64,000 bases of DNA from contig JARYGU010000002.1 of assembly GCA_033795365.1 (NCBI GenBank), forward strand, positions 434,001-498,000, written 5' to 3'. The translations under genes and the position numbers were made by a program. Positions 40,974 through 50,055 of this stretch are shown here, piece after piece. Source of the DNA: JARYGU01 sp033795365 (GTDB lineage: Bacteria; Pseudomonadota; Alphaproteobacteria; Rhizobiales; Rhizobiaceae). How positions within the stretch are numbered: the stretch's first letter is position 1; every line of letters begins with the position of its first letter. A model generated the notes under the pieces. The model made no database searches and was not told the DNA's origin. It worked only from the letters and a program-made list of their open reading frames with translations.

Positions 40974-42905
40974 TCAGAAGCCGGCTGCCAGCAGGTCGGC
41001 ATGGGAGTTGAAAAAGCGGTCGAGGCCGTATCGTTTGCCGAACATCACATCGTGCTGCAGGAAGCGGAAATCGCGCAACAACGGATCGATTTTCTTGCTG
41101 CGGGCCCAGTCGGTCTTTGCCTTGCCGTTCCCGTCGATCAGCATGAAACGGTCGATCACGCGGAAGCGCTCGTGCACGTCGCCGAGAAAGCCGGTGTAAT
41201 AGGGATGCTCGAATCCCGCCTGCTTGAGCACGTAATAGGGCAGGAAGGCGGGGCTGATGGTGCCGACATCCTTCTGGACACCAGTCTTGTTCGACCAGAT
41301 GACGAGCGGCGTCTCGTGCTCCCGCTTCATCTGCTCGGGAAGACCTTTGCGCGAAGCGGTAACGCCGTTCATGTAGCCGGTGCTGCTGTAGACCGTGTTG
41401 AGAGGCGGCAGGTGATCGCCGAAGACGACGATGATCGTCTCGCGGTCGCGTCCCTTCGCCCAGTCCATCAGCATCTTCAGGCTGTCGTCAGATTCCTTCA
41501 CGCCCTGCGCATAGGTGGCGAGCACCTGACGGTCGGCAAGCGGCAGTTCGCCCTCGATGCCGATCGTGTTCTTCACGTAACGGTTCACTTCGTAGGGACC
41601 ATGTCCCTGAAGGGTTACGGCAAAGAAGAAGAAGGGATTCTGTTCGCGGTCGGCTTCCCGGATGATGTCCTTGGTCAGCGCCTCGTCGGCCGCGAAGATG
41701 CCGCGCTTCGGCAAGGGCGGCATGTTGTCTTCCGAGCGGAAGCTGTCGAAGCCGAAGGCATTGTAGACGGCGGTGCGGTTCCAGAACCAGCCGCGGAACG
41801 GATGGATCGCGCGCGTCGCATAGCCTTCGCCGCGGAAGAAGGTGGCAAGCGAGGGGACCGGTTTGCGCACATATTGCTGGTAGGGAATGCTCCCGGTCGG
41901 CAGGAAGGCATTGGAGAAGCCGGTCAGCGCCTCGAATTCCACATTCGCGGTAAGGCCGCCGAATTCCGGCGAGAAGACCGTGCCCGACTGCGCCGCACGG
42001 ATCACCGGCATCGGATCCGGCGAGAGCTTCACGTTCGGCAGGCGGGTGGGATCCCACAGGGATTCGCTCATCAGGACGATGACGTCGGGCTTGCTGCGAT
42101 GGGTCGTGCCCGCAGGAAGGATCTTCGAGGGAATGGCTTCGATCGCTTCCGGCCGATAGCCTGCCGGCGCATGAACATTCGCCATCGGGAGATTGATCGC
42201 AAAGGCCATGACGAAGCCGTTGTGACGATAGTTTTCCGTCTGGTCCCAGATGATCGGGATGACGCCCAGCCTGTCGCGGATCGGGGAGAACTGGTTATAG
42301 TCCATGATCGATACGAAAGCGGCAAGCAAGGGTATGGCCACTGCAAGACGCCCGGCGCGCTCGCGCAAGGTCAGGCGGCGGAAACGCCGCCATGCAAAGA
42401 CCCAAAGACCCACAAGCGCGGCAACGGCTGCAAGGGAGCCGAGGACGATGGCCACCGCGGTCCACGGGCGGTCCTTAACGAGAACCGGCATAAGCTCCAG
42501 AATCTGGCGCCCGAAAAGAAGATCGGCCGGATAAAGCGGATCGGTGAGATATATCTGCTTCTGCTGGGAGATGAAGGCGGTCAGCAGCACGAGCGGCGCT
42601 ATGACGAGAACCGCCTTGTGCTTGCGCCCGATCAGCCCGTCGGCGCCGAGATAGAGGAAGAAGAATATCAGGCAGGTCGTCCAGCCGGGCTGCGAGATCT
42701 TCGTCAGATAGGAGAAGGTCTGCTCGATGGACTTGCGCGTGACGAGTTCGACCGCGACGACGGTAAGGACCGCGAGGAGAAGGGTAAAGCCGCCGGAGCG
42801 GAGGGTGGCCAGAAGCTTCGCGTGGCGGGCGGAAAATCCAGTCCCGGCGACTAACGACTCATCGGCGGGAACCGCCACAACGCCAGAATTGGAAGGGGCC
42901 AACAT
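40974..42905 (-). CDS. LTA-synthase-family phosphoglycerol transferase (membrane sulfatase-fold enzyme)
   Basis: The 643-residue protein has four to five N-terminal membrane helices (GGFTLLLAVLTVVAVELV through LAVAIPLLAAFVSI), then a periplasmic sulfatase/alkaline-phosphatase fold. Likely catalytic residues are Glu281 in VLMSESLWDP and the nucleophile Thr319 in GGLTANVEFEALTGF; GDHLPP holds metal ligands, as in LtaS. Gram-negative homologues (OpgB, CgmB-like) move phosphoglycerol from phosphatidylglycerol onto periplasmic glucans or other acceptors; which acceptor applies here is unknown. A Pho-box-like element lies 32 bases upstream of the start codon, in the opposite orientation. Confidence 0.9.
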   Translation of the reverse strand: MLAPSNSGVVAVPADESLVAGTGFSARHAKLLATLRSGGFTLLLAVLTVVAVELVTRKSIEQTFSYLTKISQPGWTTCLIFFFLYLGADGLIGRKHKAVLVIAPLVLLTAFISQQKQIYLTDPLYPADLLFGRQILELMPVLVKDRPWTAVAIVLGSLAAVAALVGLWVFAWRRFRRLTLRERAGRLAVAIPLLAAFVSIMDYNQFSPIRDRLGVIPIIWDQTENYRHNGFVMAFAINLPMANVHAPAGYRPEAIEAIPSKILPAGTTHRSKPDVIVLMSESLWDPTRLPNVKLSPDPMPVIRAAQSGTVFSPEFGGLTANVEFEALTGFSNAFLPTGSIPYQQYVRKPVPSLATFFRGEGYATRAIHPFRGWFWNRTAVYNAFGFDSFRSEDNMPPLPKRGIFAADEALTKDIIREADREQNPFFFFAVTLQGHGPYEVNRYVKNTIGIEGELPLADRQVLATYAQGVKESDDSLKMLMDWAKGRDRETIIVVFGDHLPPLNTVYSSTGYMNGVTASRKGLPEQMKREHETPLVIWSNKTGVQKDVGTISPAFLPYYVLKQAGFEHPYYTGFLGDVHERFRVIDRFMLIDGNGKAKTDWARSKKIDPLLRDFRFLQHDVMFGKRYGLDRFFNSHADLLAAGF

Positions 42906-42936
42906 CTACTCCAAACGTCACAAAATTTTCGTACCA

Positions 42937-42954
42937 CTGTCATATAACCGTCAT
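42937..42954 (+). promoter_or_regulatory. Pho box (PhoB-binding site)
   Basis: CTGTCATATAACCGTCAT matches the PhoB consensus CTGTCATAWAWCTGTCAY at nearly every position: two 7-base repeats in 11-base phase. A third, weaker repeat (ACGTCAC) sits exactly 22 bases before the first. The strand points toward nadE (start 43193), whereas the closer gene is the divergent LTA-synthase-like gene (start 42905). No clear -10 box follows at the spacing usual for Pho promoters. Confidence 0.7.
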
Positions 42955-43192
42955 TTTGAACAGGGGATGAATGGTTTGACTAACATCCGGACACAGCTTT
43001 GGTTCCCCCGATGAAAGCGATGTTCCGGCCTGGCGCTTCCGCATCGCCGGGTTGGCCTACCTCTTTGGCGTTTTTCGCGTTTTCACGATGGCTTTCGTTT
43101 TCAAAAGCGCTTCCTTGCACTAAGTAAGTCAGGCACCTGATGACCGGCTCTCAAGCCGGCAGCGGTGAAACGAAGGATACGGGCCAGCGGAA

Positions 43193-44869
43193 ATGACCGA
43201 CAGGAATGAAAAGACGACCTTGCGTATCGCAGTCGCGCAGTTGAATCCGACGGTTGGCGACGTTGCCGGCAATCTCGCCAAGGCGCGCGAGGCGCGCGGC
43301 GAAGCGGCCCGGCATGGCGCCGAACTCGTCATGCTGACGGAGCTGTTCATATCCGGCTATCCGCCCGAGGATCTCGTCCTCAAGCCCGCCTTCCTGAAAG
43401 CCTGCCTGCGCGCCGTCGAAGCCTTGGCGGAAGATACGGCCGATGGCGGGCCCGGCATGATCGTCGGCTTTCCCCGGCAGGACGAGACCGGCCGCTACAA
43501 CGCGATTGCGGTGCTGGACGGCGGCAGGATCGTCGCGATCCGCGATAAGGTGGACCTGCCGAACTACGGCGAATTCGACGAAAAGCGGGTTTTCGACCAG
43601 GGCGCGATGCCGGGGCCGATCAACTATCGCGGTGTAAGGCTCGGCATTCCGATCTGCGAGGATATCTGGGGCGAACTCGGCGTCTGCGAAACGCTCGCCG
43701 AGAGCGGGGCGGAGATCCTGCTTTCGCCGAACGGTTCGCCCTATTACCGGGGCAAGGTGGACGTGCGCCACCAGGTCGTGTTGAAGCAGGTGATCGAAAC
43801 GGGCCTGCCGCTTCTCTATGCCAATCAGCTTGGCGGACAGGACGAGCTCGTTTTCGACGGGGCGAGCTTCGCCATCAATGCCGACAAGTCGCTCGCCTTC
43901 CAGATGAGCCAGTTCGAGGAAGCGGTCTGCGTCACCACATGGAAGAAATCCGAAGATGGCTGGCGCTGCGTCGACGGGCCGATGTCGAAGATCCCGGAAC
44001 GCGAAGAGGCAGACTATCGGGCCTGCATGCTGGGTTTCCGCGACTATGTGAACAAGAACGGCTTCAAGAATGTCGTGCTCGGCCTTTCGGGAGGCATCGA
44101 TTCCGCTCTCTGCGCGGCGATTGCCGTCGATGCGCTCGGCGAAGAGCGGCTGCGTTGCGTGATGCTGCCCTATCGCTATACGTCGGAGGAATCCTTCAAG
44201 GATGCCGCTGCCTGCGCCAGGGCGCTCGGCTGCCGCTACGACATCGTGCCGATCGAGGAGCCGGTGACCGGCTTCATGAGCGCCTTGTCCGAGACCTTCG
44301 AGGGAACGGAGGAAGGCATCACCGAGGAGAACCTGCAGAGCCGTACGCGCGGCACCATCCTGATGGCGATCTCCAACAAGTTCGGCTCCATGGTGGTGAC
44401 GACGGGCAACAAGTCCGAGATGTCGGTCGGCTACGCGACGCTCTACGGCGACATGAACGGCGGCTTCAACCCGATCAAGGACCTCTACAAGATGCAGGTC
44501 TATGGGCTGTCGCGCTGGCGCAATGCCCATGTGCCTCCCGGCGCGCTCGGGCCTTCCGGCGAGGTGATTCCCGCGAACATCATCGACAAGGCGCCTTCGG
44601 CCGAGCTTCGGCCGAACCAGACGGACCAGGATTCGCTGCCGCCCTATCCGGTGCTCGATGATATCCTGGAATGCCTGGTGGAGCAGGAGATGGGCACGGA
44701 CGAGATCGTCGCGCGCGGGCACGACGTCGCGACCGTCCACCGCATCGAGCATCTGCTCTACATCGCCGAGTACAAGCGCCGCCAGTCGGCGCCGGGCGTG
44801 AAGATCACCAAGAAGAACTTCGGCCGCGACCGACGCTATCCGATCACCAACCGGTTCCGGGATCGCTAG
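43193..44869 (+). CDS. nadE: Glutamine-dependent NAD+ synthetase
   Basis: The 558-residue protein fuses an N-terminal nitrilase/amidase domain (AVAQLNPTVGDVAGN; Glu in LTELFISGYPPEDL; Lys in RDKVDLPNYGEFDEKR; nucleophile Cys in GIPICEDIWGE) with a C-terminal NAD-synthetase domain (P-loop-like LGLSGGIDSALCAAIAVDAL at about 299, GNKSEMSVGYATLYGDMNGG at about 404). It amidates deamido-NAD+ with ammonia channelled from glutamine. The upstream region carries the Pho box. It is followed after 32 bases by a TolB-like gene on the same strand. Confidence 0.96.
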   Translation: MTDRNEKTTLRIAVAQLNPTVGDVAGNLAKAREARGEAARHGAELVMLTELFISGYPPEDLVLKPAFLKACLRAVEALAEDTADGGPGMIVGFPRQDETGRYNAIAVLDGGRIVAIRDKVDLPNYGEFDEKRVFDQGAMPGPINYRGVRLGIPICEDIWGELGVCETLAESGAEILLSPNGSPYYRGKVDVRHQVVLKQVIETGLPLLYANQLGGQDELVFDGASFAINADKSLAFQMSQFEEAVCVTTWKKSEDGWRCVDGPMSKIPEREEADYRACMLGFRDYVNKNGFKNVVLGLSGGIDSALCAAIAVDALGEERLRCVMLPYRYTSEESFKDAAACARALGCRYDIVPIEEPVTGFMSALSETFEGTEEGITEENLQSRTRGTILMAISNKFGSMVVTTGNKSEMSVGYATLYGDMNGGFNPIKDLYKMQVYGLSRWRNAHVPPGALGPSGEVIPANIIDKAPSAELRPNQTDQDSLPPYPVLDDILECLVEQEMGTDEIVARGHDVATVHRIEHLLYIAEYKRRQSAPGVKITKKNFGRDRRYPITNRFRDR

Positions 44870-44901
44870 ATCCGGCTCGAAACACGAGACGAGGGGAAAC
44901 G

Positions 44902-45729
44902 ATGCGCAGCTCCGTCGAGATCTACAATATCGCCACCGGGGAGACGCGGGTGATCTGGCAGACGGAGCGGCTGGTCGAGGCGCCGAATTTCTCGCGTGAC
45001 GGCCGATTCCTGATCATCAACGACGACGGGCTGATTTTCCGCCTTCCGCTCGATGGCGGCGGGCCGGAGCAGATCGATACCGGTTTCGCAATTCAGTGCA
45101 ACAACGACCACGGGCTTTCGCCGGATGGCCGGCTGCTTGCGATCTCCGACAAGAGCGAATTCGGAAAGTCTGCGATCTACCTGCTTTCCGCCGACGGAGG
45201 CACGCCGCGGCTGGTGACGAAGAGCATGCCTTCCTACTGGCACGGCTGGTCGCCCGATGGCGCCCGGCTTGCCTATTGCGGCATCCGCGACGATCTTTTC
45301 GACATATACACGATTGCGGTCGAAGGCGGCGCGGAGGCGCGGCTGACCTTCGGCGAAGGGCGCAATGACGGCCCGGACTATTCGCCGGACGGCGCATGGA
45401 TCTACTTCAATTCCAGCCGGACCGGGCGCATGCAGATATGGCGGATGCGTCCGGACGGCAGCGGGCTCACGCGTATCACGGACAGCGAATACGGCGACTG
45501 GTTTCCCCATCCCTCACCGGACGGGAAGCATTTGCTGGTGCTTTCCTATGACGGCGGCGTGTTCGATCATCCGCGCGATCTCGACGTGCGCTTGCGGCTG
45601 ATGGACATGGACGGCGGCAATGCCCGGGTTCTGTTCGAACTCTTCGGCGGGCAGGGAACGATAAACGTGCCGAACTGGTCGCCGGACGGGAGAGAGTTTG
45701 CTTTCGTGCGCTATGCCCCCGCCGGCTGA
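44902..45729 (+). CDS. TolB-like beta-propeller protein
   Basis: ATG 44902 behind GAGGGG gives 275 residues without a signal peptide. Repeated PD40/WD40-like blades end in motifs such as NFSRDGRFLIIND, GLSPDGRLLAISD, GWSPDGARLAYCG, DYSPDGAWIYFNS, HPSPDGKHLLVLS and NWSPDGREFAFVR, giving a six-bladed propeller. Unlike true TolB there is no export signal or N-terminal TolB domain, so it is not part of Tol-Pal. It is probably co-transcribed with nadE. The function is unknown. Confidence 0.88.
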   Translation: MRSSVEIYNIATGETRVIWQTERLVEAPNFSRDGRFLIINDDGLIFRLPLDGGGPEQIDTGFAIQCNNDHGLSPDGRLLAISDKSEFGKSAIYLLSADGGTPRLVTKSMPSYWHGWSPDGARLAYCGIRDDLFDIYTIAVEGGAEARLTFGEGRNDGPDYSPDGAWIYFNSSRTGRMQIWRMRPDGSGLTRITDSEYGDWFPHPSPDGKHLLVLSYDGGVFDHPRDLDVRLRLMDMDGGNARVLFELFGGQGTINVPNWSPDGREFAFVRYAPAG

Positions 45730-45899
45730 CTACTCGGCGCTGGACAGGCGGAATTTTCCCGTGCTATCGCTTCTTTCGTTCGCAGGGAACATCCGATCCG
45801 CGGGAAGGGCAGAGCCCACCTGACGAATGATGCATTTGATGCCACACCTCTTTTCAGTCTGTGGGCGCGGATACCGGACGTGAATGAAAGGAGGCTTTC

Positions 45900-47645
45900 A
45901 TGACCACGCGGTCACTTCCCGCCGATGCCACGCTCGAATCGCTCAAGAAGCAGGCAAAGAGTTTTCTCAAATCCTTGAAATCAGCCGATCCCGCCGCGCT
46001 CAGGCGTGCGGAGCCCTATTTCGCCGTACCGGCCGCCATGGGGCTGCAGGATGCGCAGCTCGTGCTCGCCCGCGAGTTCGGCTTTTCGAGCTGGACAAAA
46101 CTGAAGGCACATATCGAGCGGCCATCCGGCGCCGGTGAAGCGCCGGACCGGCTGGCGAACCGTTTTCTGTCGCTGGCGCCGGTTTCCTATCTTTCCTCTA
46201 TCCCCGCCGATCCTGCCCGTTTCGCACAGGCGGCTGACCTTCTGCAGACGCATCCGGACATCGCCGACGAAAGCCTCCATGTGGCGGCGGCGATCGGAGA
46301 TGCCGAGCGGGTTCGCCGATGGCTTTCGCGCGATCCTCGCCTCCTCGACCGCAAGGGCGGCCCTTTCGACTGGACGGCGCTGACCTATGCGGCCTATGCG
46401 CGGCTGCCGGGGCGCTCCTCACTTCCGGCTGCGCGGGTGCTTCTGGAGAACGGCGCCGACCCGAACGCCTTCTGGATGGACGAAGGGCAGTATCGCTTCA
46501 CGGTGCTGACAGGCGTTTTCGGCCATGGCGAGGCGGGAAAGGAGCGGCAGCCTGCGCATCCCGACTGCGAAGCCTTTGCCCGCATGCTGCTTAATGCCGG
46601 GGCCGATCCGAACGACAGCCAGGCTCTCTACAACCGGATGTTCGAGCCGGATGACGACTGCCTGCGGCTGCTCATCGAATACGGGCTTTCGGCAAGCGAC
46701 CGCAACAACTGGCTGGTGCGGGAGGATGGCCGGCTGGTGGAGAACGGTGAGCGCGTCTTCGACTATCAGCTCGCCTGGGCGCTGCAGAACGGCATGGCCG
46801 ACCGCGTCAGATTGCTGGTCGGGCACGGCGCCGATCCCGCTCGGCCGGTGAACGGGCGCACGCCCTATGAATGGGCGCTGCTGGGCGGGAATGAGGAACT
46901 GGCGGCCTATCTCGTATCCAAGGGAGCGCAGGTACGCCCGCTTGCCGATACAGACCGGCTCGTCCGTGCCTGCGCCAGCCTCCTGCGGGAAGAGGCCGAG
47001 GCGATGGTCGGTGTCGATCCGGGCCTCGTCGCCCGCACCGAGGCAGCACATCCCTCCCTGCTCCATGAGGCGGCGGGAAGCGGCGAGCGCGAGAGGGCCG
47101 CTTTACTCCTCAGGCTCGGCTTCGACGTCAATCGCATGACATCCCGCACGCCGCTGCACGAGGCTGCCCTGCATGGCGACGTGGAGATGGCAAGGCTGCT
47201 GATTGCCCATGGCGCGAACACGGCGCTGCGCGATCCGCATCACCATGCGCCGCCGATCGGCTGGGCGCTCTACAACGGCCGGACGGAAATGGCTGAATTC
47301 CTGAAGACCCAGCCGATGGACATCTTCGCGGCGGCTGTTCTCGGCCTTGTCCTCCGCATCGAGGAACTGCTTGATGCCGAGCCGCGGCTGCTGGAAACGA
47401 GTTTCGATTCCGTTCGCGAGCGCGGAAGGCCGGATCCCGACCACGATTGGTTGACGCCACTCGGTTTCGCCGCAATCGGCGGCCAGATGGCGGCGGTCGA
47501 GCATCTCCTGGGCCGAGGGGCGAATGCGCGGCTGCGGGGACCGGCCGGCGAGCGGCTGGCGGACATCGCGGCCGATGCCGGGGCAGGGCCTTCGCTCGTG
47601 AGCCTGCTGAAGGGCGCGGCAAGGCGCCAGGCGCCGTCGTCGTGA
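45900..47645 (+). CDS. Ankyrin-repeat protein
   Basis: A strong AAAGGAGG precedes ATG 45900. The 581-residue protein begins with a helical segment (LESLKKQAKSFLKSLKSADP, then VLAREFGFSSWTKLKAHIE) that is common in bacterial ankyrin proteins. Several ankyrin units follow: AARVLLENGADPNAF, FARMLLNAGADPND, RVRLLVGHGADPARPVNGRTPYEWALLGG, ALLLRLGFDVNRMTSRTPLHEAALHG, VEMARLLIAHGANTALRDP and AVEHLLGRGANARLRGPAG. No signal peptide or enzymatic domain is visible. It is a protein-protein interaction scaffold of unknown partner. It ends four bases from the convergent LacI-type gene. Confidence 0.9.
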   Translation: MTTRSLPADATLESLKKQAKSFLKSLKSADPAALRRAEPYFAVPAAMGLQDAQLVLAREFGFSSWTKLKAHIERPSGAGEAPDRLANRFLSLAPVSYLSSIPADPARFAQAADLLQTHPDIADESLHVAAAIGDAERVRRWLSRDPRLLDRKGGPFDWTALTYAAYARLPGRSSLPAARVLLENGADPNAFWMDEGQYRFTVLTGVFGHGEAGKERQPAHPDCEAFARMLLNAGADPNDSQALYNRMFEPDDDCLRLLIEYGLSASDRNNWLVREDGRLVENGERVFDYQLAWALQNGMADRVRLLVGHGADPARPVNGRTPYEWALLGGNEELAAYLVSKGAQVRPLADTDRLVRACASLLREEAEAMVGVDPGLVARTEAAHPSLLHEAAGSGERERAALLLRLGFDVNRMTSRTPLHEAALHGDVEMARLLIAHGANTALRDPHHHAPPIGWALYNGRTEMAEFLKTQPMDIFAAAVLGLVLRIEELLDAEPRLLETSFDSVRERGRPDPDHDWLTPLGFAAIGGQMAAVEHLLGRGANARLRGPAGERLADIAADAGAGPSLVSLLKGAARRQAPSS

Positions 47646-47648
47646 AGG

Positions 47649-48677
47649 TCAGGCCTGGTCAACAGGGATATTGCAGGGCGTGATGACCTCGACGGCGGAG
47701 AGCATGGCCGGCCCGGTCTGGGTGAGCTTGCGTTTTCGCGCCATCACGGCGCGGAAGACCGTTCGCGCATCGGCGCGCAGGTCGTGGTGGAGGACGAAGG
47801 AAATGCGGCCCTCCCTAAGGAGGGCCAGATTGTCCGCGTCGAGGTCGTGCGCCACGAAGATTTCGCAGCTACGGCCCGCCGCTTCGAAGGCCGCCAGCAC
47901 CGCATGGTTGCCGCCGCCGATCGAATAGACGGCGGCGATATCCGGATCGGAGCGCAACGCCTCGCTGACCAGCGCGCCGGTCGCGGCATCCCGACCGAAA
48001 CCTTCGCTGATCTCCACCACGCCGAGGCCCGGATAGCGCTCCCGCATCAGCCGGCGGAAACCGATTTCTCGCTCCTCCTCTCCGCGGAACCGGTTCGAGC
48101 TCAGCGTGACCAGCACGGACGCCTTGCGATCCTTCAGGCGTTCGCCGACGAGATAGGCGGCGGTCTCGCCCGCCGCGCGGTTGTCGGCACCCGCATAGGC
48201 GATGCGCGCGGTGTTGGGGAGGTCCGTGACGAGCGTCACCACCGGAATGCCGGCCACGTCGAGCCGCGCCACGGCAGCGGCGATCTCGGGGACGTCGGGC
48301 GCCTTCAGCACGACGCCGTCGGTACCGCGCAGGCGGATTCGGTCGAGAACCTGCACCATGTCCTGGACCCGGATGACTTCAGCGAGATGGAAGCGGGAGC
48401 GGAAGACGGCGGGCAGAAACGCGCCCGTCTCGCTTTCGAAGGCGCTTCGCACGGCGCTGGTGAACCGGTCCGGCGCTTCCATCACGACATCGACCGCGTA
48501 GCTCCGTCCGGCGGCCTCCAGTCCCGCCTGCTGCTTTTCGAGCTCATCGATCGCGGCCATTACCCGGGCGGCGGTCTGGCGGCGGACGCCCGGCCGCTTG
48601 TTGAGGACGCGATCGACTGTCGCGGTGCTGAGGCCAGCCTGGAAAGCGATGTCCTTGATCAGGAAAAGATGTGCCAT
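47649..48677 (-). CDS. LacI family transcriptional regulator
   Basis: The 342-residue protein has an N-terminal LacI helix-turn-helix (FLIKDIAFQAGLSTATVDRVLNKRPGVRRQTAARVMAAI) and a periplasmic-binding-protein-like sensor domain (PVVTLVTDLPNTARIAYAGADNRAAGETAAYLV and SIGGGNHAVLAAFEAAG), similar to ribose-type or inositol-type effector domains. It is divergent from the PhyH-SDR pair with about 100 bases between the start codons, so it most likely controls them. I could not find a clear CG-centred operator palindrome in that gap. Confidence 0.93.
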   Translation of the reverse strand: MAHLFLIKDIAFQAGLSTATVDRVLNKRPGVRRQTAARVMAAIDELEKQQAGLEAAGRSYAVDVVMEAPDRFTSAVRSAFESETGAFLPAVFRSRFHLAEVIRVQDMVQVLDRIRLRGTDGVVLKAPDVPEIAAAVARLDVAGIPVVTLVTDLPNTARIAYAGADNRAAGETAAYLVGERLKDRKASVLVTLSSNRFRGEEEREIGFRRLMRERYPGLGVVEISEGFGRDAATGALVSEALRSDPDIAAVYSIGGGNHAVLAAFEAAGRSCEIFVAHDLDADNLALLREGRISFVLHHDLRADARTVFRAVMARKRKLTQTGPAMLSAVEVITPCNIPVDQA

Positions 48678-48778
48678 GCGGGAGTTGCCTGATGGTTTTT
48701 TGATGGGTTCCTGCCCTATATCAGATTCTTGCCGCTCCTATAGTTCCTCCCGTGTCCTTTTCGACATGGGAGGAAAAG

Positions 48779-49975
48779 ATGAAGAGCGACAATCTTTCGA
48801 AATTGAGGGCGGACCGGGTCTGGCTGACGCTTGAAAGCTGCGATATCGCCGATTTCGCGACGCATGTGCAGCGCTCCACCTCGCTTTCCGACTATCCGCA
48901 TGCCGCCGCGAGCGAGAAGAACGTGCTCGTCTATGATGCCGCAGACGTGCTTGCCGCCGCATCACGCGATGCGGAAAGCCGCCGGGCGGTCCTTGCGGAA
49001 ATCTGCGAGGCCTTTGCCGTGGGACCGGGCGTCGTCGTATTCCGCAAGGCTTATCCCGACCTGTCCGTGATCGACGAGGCGAGCGCCATCTTCGATGCGA
49101 TCATCGAGGAGCAGCATCGCGAAAACAAGGGCGGCGGCGACCACTTCGCCAAGCCGGGCGCGAACGACCGCATCTGGAATTCCCTCGAAAAGCACTGCCT
49201 GAGAAACCCGGCGAGCTTCGCGCGCTATTACGGCAACCCCATCGTCGCGCTCGCGAGCGAAGCATGGCTCGGGCCGCACTACCAGATTACCGCGCAGGTC
49301 AACCGGGTCAATCCCGGCGGCGCGGCGCAGTCGGCGCATCGCGACTATCACCTCGGTTTCCAAAGCCAGAGCGAGATCGAGCGCTTTCCCGCTCATGTGC
49401 ACCGGCTTTCGCCCGTCCTGACGCTGCAAGGCGCAGTCGCCCATTGCGACATGCCGCTCGAAAGCGGGCCGACGCTCTTCCTGCCCTTCAGCCAGACCTA
49501 CGAACCTGGCTATCTCGCCCTCAAGCGGCCGGAGTTCCGCGATTATTTCGAGAAGAACCACGTGCAACTGCCGCTCGCGAAGGGCGATGCGGTGTTCTTC
49601 AATCCGGCGCTCTTCCATGCCGCCGGAACCAACAGTTCGAAGGACATCCGGCGTGTTGCGAACCTGCTGCAGGTCTCCTCCGCTTTCGGCCGGGCGATGG
49701 AAACGGTGGATCGCAAGCGTATGTCGTCGGTGCTCTATCCGGCCCTGAGGGAGCTTTTCGCCGCCGGGACGATCACGGTTCGGGAGGCGGACGATGCGAT
49801 TGCCGCCTGCGCGGAGGGGTATTCCTTCCCGACCAATCTCGATCGCGATCCGCCGATCGGTGGCCTTGCACCGAAGACGCAGGCGGCTCTCATGCGGCAG
49901 GCGTTGGCAGCGGGGTGGAGCAAGGAGCAGTTCGACGAAGCGCTTTCCGCGCAATCGGATAGACGGCTAAGCTGA
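48779..49975 (+). CDS. Phytanoyl-CoA dioxygenase (PhyH) family protein
   Basis: I take ATG 48779, preceded by GGGAGG, giving 398 residues; a GTG at 48752 would add nine. The jelly-roll Fe(II)/2-oxoglutarate dioxygenase domain shows an iron-binding HxD in QSAHRDYHLGF and a distal His in FFNPALFHAAGTN. The region between, HCDMPLESGPTLFLPFSQTY, is typical of PhyH. Such enzymes hydroxylate small organic acids or sugars' derivatives; phytanate itself is unlikely here. It forms a likely catabolic pair with the SDR gene 80 bases downstream, under the LacI-type regulator. Confidence 0.87.
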   Translation: MKSDNLSKLRADRVWLTLESCDIADFATHVQRSTSLSDYPHAAASEKNVLVYDAADVLAAASRDAESRRAVLAEICEAFAVGPGVVVFRKAYPDLSVIDEASAIFDAIIEEQHRENKGGGDHFAKPGANDRIWNSLEKHCLRNPASFARYYGNPIVALASEAWLGPHYQITAQVNRVNPGGAAQSAHRDYHLGFQSQSEIERFPAHVHRLSPVLTLQGAVAHCDMPLESGPTLFLPFSQTYEPGYLALKRPEFRDYFEKNHVQLPLAKGDAVFFNPALFHAAGTNSSKDIRRVANLLQVSSAFGRAMETVDRKRMSSVLYPALRELFAAGTITVREADDAIAACAEGYSFPTNLDRDPPIGGLAPKTQAALMRQALAAGWSKEQFDEALSAQSDRRLS

Positions 49976-49995
49976 TAGACTGAATCATTTTCATT

Positions 49996-50024
49996 GGCGC
50001 CTCCGCCGTGACGGCGAGGGCGCC
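49996..50024 (+). repeat. Stem-loop between the PhyH and SDR genes
   Basis: Arms of 13 bases (starting GGCGCC and ending GGCGCC) with two mismatches and a TGA loop form a strong hairpin in the 80-base gap, followed by only three Ts. It could attenuate or protect the dicistronic mRNA. Confidence 0.5.
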
Positions 50025-50055
50025 GTTTGCATGTATCGACGAGGAGGAAAACAAC

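Noticed and set aside
43144..43159. Terminator-like hairpin CCGGCT-CTCA-AGCCGG upstream of nadE
   Set aside because: It has only six base pairs and no T-tract, and lies within 50 bases of the nadE start codon, so termination there is unlikely.
48678..48778. LacI operator between the LacI-type and PhyH genes
   Set aside because: No convincing CG-centred palindrome is present; only loosely repeated TGATGG words.
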